Shown here: positions 1 through 6,397 of the stretch, piece by piece | How positions within the stretch are numbered: position 1 is the stretch's first letter | Layout of the letters: each line of letters begins with the position of its first letter | Assembly: GCA_937141995.1 (NCBI GenBank) | Contig: CAKZQX010000524.1 | Location: 1-6,397, forward strand | DNA: 6,397 bases | Direction: 5' to 3' | DNA from: an uncultured Chloroflexaceae bacterium | GTDB lineage: Bacteria; Chloroflexota; Chloroflexia; Chloroflexales; Chloroflexaceae | The notes under the pieces: model-generated | Told to the model about the DNA's origin: nothing | What the model saw: the letters and a program-made list of their open reading frames with translations, nothing else | Database searches by the model: none | Made by a program: the position numbers and the translations under genes

Positions 1-3000
1 AACTGGCCGAGACGCTCCTGCATACATACGTACCCATGGCAATTAGCACGCGCCTGGCCGCCGGTCAGGATGCCTGGCTGGCCGAACTGCGGCGTATGAC
101 GGTTATGTTTGTTGGCGTAGGCGGACTGGACTATGAAAGCCCTACAGCGTTAGCCGCGCTACAAGCCTTTGTCACGGCGGCCCAGACGATCATCAATCGC
201 TACGAGGGTAGCCTTAACAAGATTACCGTAGACGATAAGGGCACTGTGCTGCTGGTACTCTTCGGTGTCCCGCCGCTGACCCACGAGGATGATCCAATCC
301 GCGCCCTGGCATGCGCGCAGGACCTTCAGGCGCTCGCCACCTGCGCCGCAGGACGACAAGCAGCAACGCCTGACGCAACCCCGCCGTCGATGCCGCCCGA
401 TGTTCTGTTACGGATGGCGATTGGCATCACCAGCGATACCGTTTTTACCGGGCCGGTGGGCAGTCCCACCCGCCGCGAGTATACCGTCATCGGTGATGCG
501 GTGAACATGGCGGCCCGGTTGATGCAGGCGGCCGGAGCCGGCATAATCCTGTGTGACCGGACAACGGCGGAACTGGCCCAGAAGCAGTGGCAACTGGAGA
601 TGCTGCCACCGCTGACCGTCAAAGGCAAGCCGTTACCAATCAGCGCCTACCGCTTTGCGGGACGCCGCATCCACCTGGTACCGGGCAATAATCATACGCT
701 GATCAATCGCGTCCATGAGTTACAGTTGTTAAAACAATACATGGATGAAGTTGAACACGGCATGGGCCAGATTGTCTCCCTGATCGGCGACGGCGGCATG
801 GGGAAGACACGGATGGTGCAGGAGTTGCTGACTATGGCCCAGGCCCGCCGGATACGCTGTCTGACGGGTACAGCCGGCAGCACTGATCAGCAGACGCCCT
901 ACATGGTCTGGCGCGAAGTGCTGACCGACTATTTTGAACTGGACAGCCTGCGGGACGCAGAACAGCGGGCCGAACGGGTACGCACGCGGGTTGAGCAACT
1001 TGACCCGGAACTGGTTGCGCGGCTACCGCTGCTCAATGACGTGCTTAATCTAGCGCTGCCCGAAACCCCCCTGACACAGAGCCTGGACCCCCGCCGGCGG
1101 CGCGACAGCCTGGCGTTTCTCGTGGTCGAACTGCTCCTCGACCGGGTACAACAGCAAGCCTTGCTGCTGGTGCTGGAAGATCTCCAGTTTACCGACTCGC
1201 TCTCATGGGAATTGGCGCTGGATGTGGCGCGCGCGCTGGCCCTGCAACCGGTCCTACTGCTGTTGAGTTACCGCCCGCTTGAAACCAACTACCGGGAAGT
1301 TGCCGGCGAACATGACCCGCAGTCCCACCCCGCAGAGTCGCGGGCCGTCTGGCTCAATGTATCACAGCATGCGCTGGCACGTCTGCGCCGGCACCATGCG
1401 GTCTACCTATCACCCCTCGACGCCATGGCAACGGCCCGCCTGGCAACCGAACATCTGGGGGGTGTGCCGGTTGCCCCAGAAGTCACCGACTGGCTGGTGG
1501 AACGCTGCCAGGGCAACCCTTTTTTTGTCGAAGAGACCATCAAGATGTTGCGCGAACGGGCGGCCCTCGGGCTCAACGAGCTTGGGGTGTGGCAGTTTGC
1601 CGGTGAACAGCAACTTACCGGCGTGCCGCCAACGCTGAAGGGCGTTATTCAGGCCCGCCTGGACCGGCTCGACCTGGACCTGCAACTGACCTGTAAAGTG
1701 GCCTCGGTGGTTGGACGCGTCTTTGCGGCGCGGGTCATCGCCGGGATCTACCCGGTACCGGAGGCGCAAACAGTGGTGTATGCTCACCTGGAAACGCTGG
1801 CCCGCCTGGATATTACACCGCGCGACTGGACAGCGGCGGAACAGAGCCACCAGTTCAAAAATGCGCTCACACAGGAGGTCGCCTACAGCAGCCTGCTGCC
1901 GGCCCAGCGCCAGGCACTGCACCAGGCGGTGGCGGAATGGCACGAGCGCGAGTATGCCGACGACCTGACGCCCTATGTGCCGTTGCTGGCGCATCACTAC
2001 AGCCATACCGAACGGTGGCACCGTCGCCTGGAGTTCTCCGAGCGGGCCGGACGGCTGGCGGCGGCGCGCTATGCCACCACAGAAGCCCTGACCTACTTTT
2101 CGCAGGCGATTGACCTGCTCAACGCGCATCCCGATTTGCTGCCGCCGGACGAACAGCATGCACAGCGCTTCGCGCTCCTGCTGGCACGCGCCGCGATCTA
2201 CGAACAGAGCAGCAACTATGCCCGACAGGAAGAGGATCTGCACGAACTAGACATGCTGGCGGTGGCCTCCGGCGATCCCCGGCAACAGGCGCTAGTGCAG
2301 ACGCGCCGGGCCCGCTACTATCAGCTCACCAACGACTATGCCGCCGCCGAGCAGGCGGCCCACGCAGCCCTGGCCCTGGCCGAACCGCTCAACGACCGGC
2401 AACTGATCGGCGCAAGCCTGAACTGGCTGGCCCGCACCGCCGAACTGCGGGCAGACTATCCCCAGGCGCTCTGGTGGAGCGCGCAGGCGTTGAGCAACTG
2501 CCGCCTGGCAGAAGATGCGCGCGGCGAGGCCCACAGCCTGAATTTTATCGGCAGCGCCTATGCCGAACTGGGCGACTATGACCAGGCTGCCGAGTATCAT
2601 CGGCGGGCGCTGACTATCCGCCGCGCTATCGAGGATCACTGGGGCGAAGCCTCCAGCCTTAACCAACTGGGAAACCTGGCTAATAATCTGGGGCAACCCC
2701 GGACAGCCCTGCAAGCCTACCAGGAGGCGCTGACCATTCGGCGGCGTATCGGTGATCGCTCCGGGGAGGCGGCCAGCCTGCTCAACATTGGCAATGCCTA
2801 CCAATCCCTGGGCGACCTGAGCGTGGCCCAGGCCTACCAGCATGAAGCGCTGATGATCTGGCAGTCGATTGGCAACCAGTATGGTGAGGCGCAACTGCTT
2901 GTCAGCATAAGCGCCATCGCGTCTGCCCTGGGTGATGCGGGCAAGGCACGGCGCTATGCCGCCGAGGGTGTGGAACTGGCCCGCGCCCTGGGTAATCGCC

Positions 3001-3593
3001 AGGTTGAAGGCTATGGCCTGGATGCGCTGGGCAATGCCAGTCGGGGACTGGGCGATGCCGAGGCCGAGCGCGAGCAGCATCAGGCCGCTTACCTGCTGGG
3101 ACGCGCGCTGAAGCTGCGCCGGCTGGAAGCCTATGCGCAACATCATCTGGGTGAGTGGGAGTGGCAGTGGGGCCAACCCGCCGCCGCCGCCGAGCACTGG
3201 GCCGTGGCGGCGACGCTCCGTGAGCAGATTGGCGAACTGGAGTTTGCGCGGGCCAGTCGCACTCGCCAGGCGCGGGCGCTGGCAACGCTGGGCGACATGG
3301 ATGGCACACGCAGCATCGCCGAGTCGGTCTGGCAGGTCTGGGGGATCAACCCGCCCCCCGGCGAGCATGAGGACGAACTGCGTGAAGCTTACCTGGCACT
3401 CTACGAAACCTGGCAACAACTGGACGAACCGGGACGAATGCTGGCGGCGCTGGCATGGGCGTATCAGGCCGTACAGGACCGCGCCGTGCTGATCAGCAAT
3501 CCGGCGCTACGCCAGTCATTTCTGCGCAATGTCATGATCAACCAGGCTATTATTGCCGCATGGAATGCCCTCGAACGGGACGAGACGCCGTAA
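1..3593 (+). CDS. Cyclase-like domain / STAND (AAA-type) ATPase / TPR-repeat regulatory protein, 5' partial
   Basis: Large cytoplasmic signalling protein. The frame is open to the left edge (first whole codon at 3). Numbering below uses the ATG at 36 as residue 1, but that ATG is probably internal: no Shine-Dalgarno precedes it, and the upstream codons read LAETLLHTYVP, like an inter-domain linker. A class III nucleotide-cyclase fold spans about 20-205 (GDAVNMAARL at 153-162), but both metal-binding Asp positions are replaced (G27, T70). An AAA/STAND ATPase follows: entry motif LINRxxEL at 222-229, Walker A GDGGMGKT at 251-258 (K257), Walker B VLEDLQF at 379-385, sensor-like LLLLSYRP, and GNPFFVEE at 493-500. 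A helical linker contains FKNALTQE at 607-614. TPR-type repeats fill about 708-1110, eight of them exactly 40 residues long (750-1069). No signal peptide or membrane segment is visible. Likely role, by family: ligand- or partner-gated ATP-dependent switch with TPRs for protein contacts. Its target is unknown. The stop is TAA at 3591-3593. Confidence 0.9.
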   Translation, partial: LAETLLHTYVPMAISTRLAAGQDAWLAELRRMTVMFVGVGGLDYESPTALAALQAFVTAAQTIINRYEGSLNKITVDDKGTVLLVLFGVPPLTHEDDPIRALACAQDLQALATCAAGRQAATPDATPPSMPPDVLLRMAIGITSDTVFTGPVGSPTRREYTVIGDAVNMAARLMQAAGAGIILCDRTTAELAQKQWQLEMLPPLTVKGKPLPISAYRFAGRRIHLVPGNNHTLINRVHELQLLKQYMDEVEHGMGQIVSLIGDGGMGKTRMVQELLTMAQARRIRCLTGTAGSTDQQTPYMVWREVLTDYFELDSLRDAEQRAERVRTRVEQLDPELVARLPLLNDVLNLALPETPLTQSLDPRRRRDSLAFLVVELLLDRVQQQALLLVLEDLQFTDSLSWELALDVARALALQPVLLLLSYRPLETNYREVAGEHDPQSHPAESRAVWLNVSQHALARLRRHHAVYLSPLDAMATARLATEHLGGVPVAPEVTDWLVERCQGNPFFVEETIKMLRERAALGLNELGVWQFAGEQQLTGVPPTLKGVIQARLDRLDLDLQLTCKVASVVGRVFAARVIAGIYPVPEAQTVVYAHLETLARLDITPRDWTAAEQSHQFKNALTQEVAYSSLLPAQRQALHQAVAEWHEREYADDLTPYVPLLAHHYSHTERWHRRLEFSERAGRLAAARYATTEALTYFSQAIDLLNAHPDLLPPDEQHAQRFALLLARAAIYEQSSNYARQEEDLHELDMLAVASGDPRQQALVQTRRARYYQLTNDYAAAEQAAHAALALAEPLNDRQLIGASLNWLARTAELRADYPQALWWSAQALSNCRLAEDARGEAHSLNFIGSAYAELGDYDQAAEYHRRALTIRRAIEDHWGEASSLNQLGNLANNLGQPRTALQAYQEALTIRRRIGDRSGEAASLLNIGNAYQSLGDLSVAQAYQHEALMIWQSIGNQYGEAQLLVSISAIASALGDAGKARRYAAEGVELARALGNRQVEGYGLDALGNASRGLGDAEAEREQHQAAYLLGRALKLRRLEAYAQHHLGEWEWQWGQPAAAAEHWAVAATLREQIGELEFARASRTRQARALATLGDMDGTRSIAESVWQVWGINPPPGEHEDELREAYLALYETWQQLDEPGRMLAALAWAYQAVQDRAVLISNPALRQSFLRNVMINQAIIAAWNALERDETP
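2283..3242 (+). repeat. Eight in-frame 120-base TPR-coding units (40 residues each)
   Basis: Within the first gene, eight consecutive units of exactly 40 residues run from residue 750 to 1069. They start at nucleotides 2283, 2403, 2523, 2643, 2763, 2883, 3003 and 3123. Four successive units begin with GEA (2523, 2643, 2763, 2883), and most carry an L/A-G-x-x-x-x-x-L-G-D pattern followed by an A-x-x-x-x-x-A-L helix. This is the 40-residue TPR variant (TPR_12/kinesin-light-chain type) rather than the classic 34-residue repeat. The units differ at the DNA level, so this is an old protein repeat and not a recent tandem duplication. Expected role: a superhelical protein-binding surface. Confidence 0.8.
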
Positions 3594-3595
3594 CT

Positions 3596-3624
3596 TTTAC
3601 CAAATTCGCACAGTCTGCTATACT
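3596..3624 (+). promoter_or_regulatory. Predicted sigma70-type promoter with extended -10
   Basis: The -35-like TTTACC (3596-3601, four of six matches to TTGACA) is separated by exactly 17 bases from the -10-like TATACT (3619-3624, five of six). TGC directly before the -10 gives an extended -10 element. It starts three bases after the stop codon of the upstream gene, in a locally AT-rich stretch. A perfect TATAAT also lies at 3634-3639 but has no good -35 at the right distance. The expected start of transcription is near 3630, giving a leader of about 415 bases if the second gene is the target. Sequence-only prediction. Confidence 0.5.
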
Positions 3625-3723
3625 CTTCCTATCTATAATTTCCCGACATTGATTGATTAACACGACTTACGTGGTCCCGCTTCGGGAAGGAGATATCGAC
3701 TCCGGCAGGGCGGAACATGTCAT

Positions 3724-3772
3724 TCTTTTTCACAAAACATTTACACAAGGTGTAAATGTTTTGTGAAAAAGA
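3724..3772. repeat. 49-base AT-rich perfect palindrome (23-bp arms, 3-base loop)
   Basis: The left arm 3724-3746 and right arm 3750-3772 are perfect reverse complements around the loop AAG (3747-3749). I checked all 23 pairs and pairing stops at 3723/3773 (T/T). The arms are only about a quarter G+C, in strong contrast to the GC-rich surroundings. The core is TTTACAC-aag-GTGTAAA. No T-tract follows on either strand beyond the arms, so it does not look like an ordinary intrinsic terminator. It could be an operator for a dimeric regulator, a processing site in the leader RNA (a 23-bp duplex is long enough for RNase III), or a copy of a small dispersed repeat. Confidence 0.9.
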
Positions 3773-3918
3773 TCGATCACGTACCATGCTGCCGCAGGCG
3801 AATCTGGCTTCCACCTGGTCAGACGTTCGGTTTGCGTGTTCACCGCGTAACTCGTGTGATAAACCCGATCGCGTTCCAGGTGCTGGGGCCCGGCATGCGG
3901 ACGCGTAGAATCATGTCC

Positions 3919-3938
3919 CTGCCGGAAACCTCCGGCAG
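3919..3938 (+). promoter_or_regulatory. GC-rich hairpin in the leader (8-bp stem, AACC loop)
   Basis: CTGCCGGA (3919-3926) and TCCGGCAG (3931-3938) are perfect reverse complements with a four-base AACC loop. No U-tract follows, so it is not a standard terminator. It lies 109 bases before the second gene's start and may be part of a structured 5' leader. Function is not shown. Confidence 0.55.
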
Positions 3939-3975
3939 TGTGCCCTGCATGGAATGATACGGTTTCAACATCCTG

Positions 3976-3997
3976 GCCTGGTTACGAAATTCCAGGC
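3976..3997 (+). promoter_or_regulatory. Second leader hairpin (6-bp stem, 10-base loop)
   Basis: GCCTGG (3976-3981) pairs perfectly with CCAGGC (3992-3997) around a 10-base AT-rich loop. Outer G-U pairs and a C-G pair could extend it. It lies about 50 bases upstream of the second gene's ATG and leaves the ribosome-binding site free. It may be chance in GC-rich DNA. Confidence 0.35.
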
Positions 3998-4036
3998 TGG
4001 TAGGCGGAATCCGGGTGATAGCAGTGCGACCAGCAC

Positions 4037-4042
4037 GAGGAG
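4037..4042 (+). promoter_or_regulatory. Ribosome-binding site of the PAS-GGDEF-EAL gene
   Basis: GAGGAG lies four bases before the ATG at 4047. It is the best Shine-Dalgarno match near the start and fixes the start codon. The reading frame then runs without a stop to the window end. Confidence 0.75.
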
Positions 4043-4046
4043 TACA

Positions 4047-6397
4047 ATGATTGACGATAGGTCGCTCATCGAGGAATTACAAAAGGAAAATGCACGGCTA
4101 CGCCGGCAAATCGCGGCCCTGGAACAGGCACTGCAGGCGGCCCGGACGGCGCAGGCAGCAGCCGAGGCAGAACAGCAGCAGATGTATGCCGTCTGGATGC
4201 AGACACCCACGCCCCTGACTATCTTGCGTGGCCCCGAATTGGTGTTTGAACTGGCAAACAGTGCCTATGCCGAAATGGTTGGCTCCTATCGGCAGATCCT
4301 GGGCCGGACGGTACAGGAGAGCTTTCCCGAGTTGGCAGGGCAGGGCATGATTGAGCGACTCGCACAGGTCTATACCCGGGGTGAACCCTGGCTTACAACC
4401 GAGACGCCGGTCTTGATTGAAAAGGCCGATCAGAACATCGAGCGCTGGTATAACCTGCATCACCATCCGCTGCGCGATGCGCAGAACCGTGTCATCGGCA
4501 TCATCTCACACTGCCTGGACGTCACGCCCCAGGTGCTGGCCCGCCGCGAATTGGAAGTCAGGAACCGGGAGGTCGAGCGGTTAAATAGCGAACTCCGCCA
4601 GAGCCAGGAACTGCTCCAGCGGTTTATTGAACACTCTCCGGCAGTGGTCTTTGTGGTTGATACGGCGAGTCGCTTTCTACTGGTTAATCAGCAGTTTGAG
4701 CTGGCAACCAGACGCCCGGCTGATCAGATCATCGGCAAAACCGATGTTGAACTGTTTGACACCGAAACTGCCCACGCCACCCGCTTTAGAGATCTGGAGG
4801 TGCTGACAACCGGCGAGCCAATCGCCTATGAGCAGTTGTTGCCCCTCGCCGATGGTCTGCATATCTTCCTGGCGATCAAGTTTCCCATCTTTGATGCGCA
4901 CGGCAAGGTATACGCCGTCGGCGGTATGGCCACCGATATCACCGAGCGGAAGCAGATGGAAGAGGCGCTCCGCATCAGTGAGCAGCGCTACCGCAGCCTG
5001 GTCGAGTTATCGCCGGATGGTATCGCTATCATTCAGGAGGAACAGTTTGTGTATATCAACCAGCAGGGCCTCCGCATCCTGGGAGCCGGCGACCCCGCCG
5101 AGTTGCTGCACCGGCCTGTCCTTGATCGGGTGCATTCCGAGCATCGGGATCTGGCACAGACCCGCCTTGATCAGGTGCAGCATGACGGGCAACGGGTCAA
5201 CTTTGTGGAGATCAAGATCACCCGGCTGGATGGGCAGATGATTGATGTCGAGATCGCCGGAGCGCCGATCATCTATCAGGATCGGCCCGCCGTTCATATT
5301 ATCTTTCGGGATATTACCGAGCGCAAAACCTACGAAGCGCAGATCCAGCATCTGGCCTTCACCGATGCACTGACCGGATTGCCCAACCGCCGCCGGCTGT
5401 ATGATCTGGGTGACGCCGTGCTGGAAGCCCCCCATAGCACCGCCGGCAATACGACGCTGCTCTACCTGGACCTGAACCGATTCAAAGCCATTAACGATAC
5501 CCTGGGCCACGACGTGGGTGACGCGCTGCTGGTGCAGGTTGCGATGCGGCTGGAGGCCTGCATCCGCACCAGCGATACCCTGGCCCGGCTGGGTGGCGAT
5601 GAGTTCGCGGTCCTGCTCCCCGACAGCACGGTCGGCCAGGCCCGAGCCGTAGCGGAGCGCATGCTGGAACGGCTGACGCAGCCGTTTGATCTCCAGGGGC
5701 AACTGATCCACCTGGGGGGCAGTATCGGCATTGCAGTCAGCACCGCCGGGGACACACCCTTCAGCACGCTCCTGTCGTGGGCCGATATTGCGATGTACCG
5801 GGCCAAAGCTGCGGGTGGCGGTATTCAGATCTATGATGCGACACTCAACACGCTGCGGCCGGATCAACTGCAACTCGAGACCGACCTGCGGCATGCGCTG
5901 GCAATCGAGGCGCTGGAAGTCTGGTACCAACCCATCCTCGACCTGGCGCATAACCAGGTGATCGCCGTCGAAGCGCTGATACGCTGGCCCCATCCAACCC
6001 GGGGCATGCTGACACCGAACGCTTTTCTGCCCCTGGCCGAAGAAGTTGGCCTCCTGCGCGCGCTGGATCATCTGGTACTCAAGACCGCACTGCAGCAGGC
6101 GGCTGCCTGGGCAGCCACCGGGCACCGGCTCGATATCGCCATTAACCTGACGGCACCGTCGCTCCAGCAGGCCAACCTGATCAGCGAACTGGCGACACTG
6201 ATTGAAACCACCGGCATTCCGGCAAACCAGATCATTATTGAGTTGACCGAGTACACTGCCCTCCGCGATCTGATGACGATCCAGGAAGTGTTAACCGGGC
6301 TGCGCGATCTAGGGGTGCGCGTGGCCCTGGATGATTTTGGCACAGGATATGCATCCTTATCACATCTGCGGCAACTGCCGGTCGATGTGTTGAAACT
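4047..6397 (+). CDS. PAS-PAS-PAS-GGDEF-EAL cyclic-di-GMP synthase/phosphodiesterase, 3' partial
   Basis: Cytoplasmic sensor enzyme for cyclic di-GMP. The GGDEF domain makes c-di-GMP from two GTP and the EAL domain hydrolyses it to pGpG. The ATG at 4047 has a good GAGGAG site, and 783 codons are open to the window edge. Order: coiled coil about 5-45; PAS-1 about 46-162 (ends DVT 158-160); helical linker; PAS-2 about 189-302 (ends TDITERK 296-302); PAS-3 about 312-427 (ends RDITERK 421-427); GGDEF from about 435 (DALTGLPNRR from 440, metal D475, FK 479-480, ND 483-484, I-site RTSD 507-510, GGDEF 516-520); EAL from about 620 (Q628, E642-A-L, N700, E732, D762-D763 in DDFGTGY). The frame ends at K783 of the expected LKID segment, so roughly the last 85-90 residues, including the later catalytic Glu and Lys motifs, lie outside. 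No membrane segment is seen. Both active sites look intact so far, so either activity is possible and PAS signals probably set the balance. PAS ligands cannot be read from sequence. Confidence 0.95.
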   Translation, partial: MIDDRSLIEELQKENARLRRQIAALEQALQAARTAQAAAEAEQQQMYAVWMQTPTPLTILRGPELVFELANSAYAEMVGSYRQILGRTVQESFPELAGQGMIERLAQVYTRGEPWLTTETPVLIEKADQNIERWYNLHHHPLRDAQNRVIGIISHCLDVTPQVLARRELEVRNREVERLNSELRQSQELLQRFIEHSPAVVFVVDTASRFLLVNQQFELATRRPADQIIGKTDVELFDTETAHATRFRDLEVLTTGEPIAYEQLLPLADGLHIFLAIKFPIFDAHGKVYAVGGMATDITERKQMEEALRISEQRYRSLVELSPDGIAIIQEEQFVYINQQGLRILGAGDPAELLHRPVLDRVHSEHRDLAQTRLDQVQHDGQRVNFVEIKITRLDGQMIDVEIAGAPIIYQDRPAVHIIFRDITERKTYEAQIQHLAFTDALTGLPNRRRLYDLGDAVLEAPHSTAGNTTLLYLDLNRFKAINDTLGHDVGDALLVQVAMRLEACIRTSDTLARLGGDEFAVLLPDSTVGQARAVAERMLERLTQPFDLQGQLIHLGGSIGIAVSTAGDTPFSTLLSWADIAMYRAKAAGGGIQIYDATLNTLRPDQLQLETDLRHALAIEALEVWYQPILDLAHNQVIAVEALIRWPHPTRGMLTPNAFLPLAEEVGLLRALDHLVLKTALQQAAAWAATGHRLDIAINLTAPSLQQANLISELATLIETTGIPANQIIIELTEYTALRDLMTIQEVLTGLRDLGVRVALDDFGTGYASLSHLRQLPVDVLK

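Larger units (their letters stand above)
3594..4046. other. Intergenic region / probable leader of the c-di-GMP gene, no convincing gene
   Basis: A 453-base stretch between the two genes. The first 65 bases are AT-rich and promoter-like. The rest contains a long perfect palindrome, a small TCCCG-ctt-CGGGA hairpin (3675-3687), and GC-rich hairpins nearer the second gene. Segments CACCTGG (3812-3818) and CCAGGTG (3876-3882) are complementary and nested inside CCGCA (3792-3796) / TGCGG (3896-3900), so a longer RNA fold is possible but weakly supported. Short open frames here lack ribosome-binding sites and recognisable protein content. I found no match by eye to the c-di-GMP-I (GEMM), c-di-GMP-II, cobalamin or TPP riboswitch consensus. 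Confidence 0.7.

Noticed and set aside
2292..3419. Long minus-strand open frame of 375 codons, and the similar minus-strand frame at 5007-6125
   Set aside because: Both are antisense shadows of GC-rich codons in well-supported genes, and neither has recognisable domains.
3717..3755. Twelve-codon ATG frame ending inside the palindrome, a possible leader peptide
   Set aside because: The AAGGAG at 3687-3692 is 24 bases upstream, too far, and the codon content (three Phe, two His) does not point to a clear attenuation signal.
3724..3772. Palindrome as an intrinsic terminator of the upstream gene
   Set aside because: The stem is AT-rich and no U-tract follows it. It also lies about 130 bases after the stop codon and downstream of a predicted promoter.
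3762..3781. CRP-like site TGTGA...TCAC beside the palindrome
   Set aside because: The spacer is 10 bases instead of 6 and the second half-site is imperfect.
3763..3957. Open frame of 64 codons starting with GTG inside the palindrome
   Set aside because: No ribosome-binding site, no recognisable protein pattern, and its start is part of the palindrome arm.
3961..4019. tRNA-like or riboswitch-like look of the segment around GGTTACGAAATTCC
   Set aside because: No cloverleaf can be drawn and no known riboswitch core is matched; only a simple hairpin is supported.

Overview
The window holds two large, same-strand signalling genes, both cut by the window edges, separated by a 453-base intergenic region. 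Codon choice is GC-rich. The first protein's architecture, a cyclase-fold domain followed by a STAND/AAA-type ATPase and a long TPR array, is typical of large regulators found in filamentous Chloroflexota (Chloroflexus/Roseiflexus-like bacteria). This taxonomic guess rests on remembered family resemblance, not on a search.

Positions 1-3593 encode a cyclase-like / ATPase / TPR protein. The reading frame is open to the left edge, and the residues before the first ATG (position 36) look like protein sequence. The gene therefore most likely starts outside the window, probably with another cyclase-type domain. The visible cyclase fold has lost both usual metal-binding aspartates, so it is more likely a regulatory or ligand-sensing module than an active nucleotide cyclase. 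The ATPase keeps its Walker A and B motifs. The C-terminal part contains eight consecutive helical repeats of exactly 40 residues.

Positions 3594-4046 have no convincing gene. They hold a good sigma70-type promoter directly after the first stop codon (extended -10, 17-base spacer). About 100 bases downstream lies a striking 49-base AT-rich perfect palindrome (23-bp arms, 3-base loop). GC-rich hairpins follow, and a GAGGAG ribosome-binding site precedes the second gene. A transcript from this promoter would carry a leader of about 415 bases.

Positions 4047-6397 encode the N-terminal 783 residues of a cytoplasmic cyclic-di-GMP enzyme: coiled coil, three PAS domains, GGDEF (intact active site and I-site) and EAL (motifs intact as far as the window goes). 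The window ends inside the EAL domain.

Taken together this looks like a signal-transduction neighbourhood: a STAND-type regulator beside a PAS-controlled c-di-GMP turnover enzyme. The two genes probably have separate promoters, and no direct functional link can be shown from sequence. No clearly new multi-gene system is visible. The most unusual element is the intergenic palindrome and leader.
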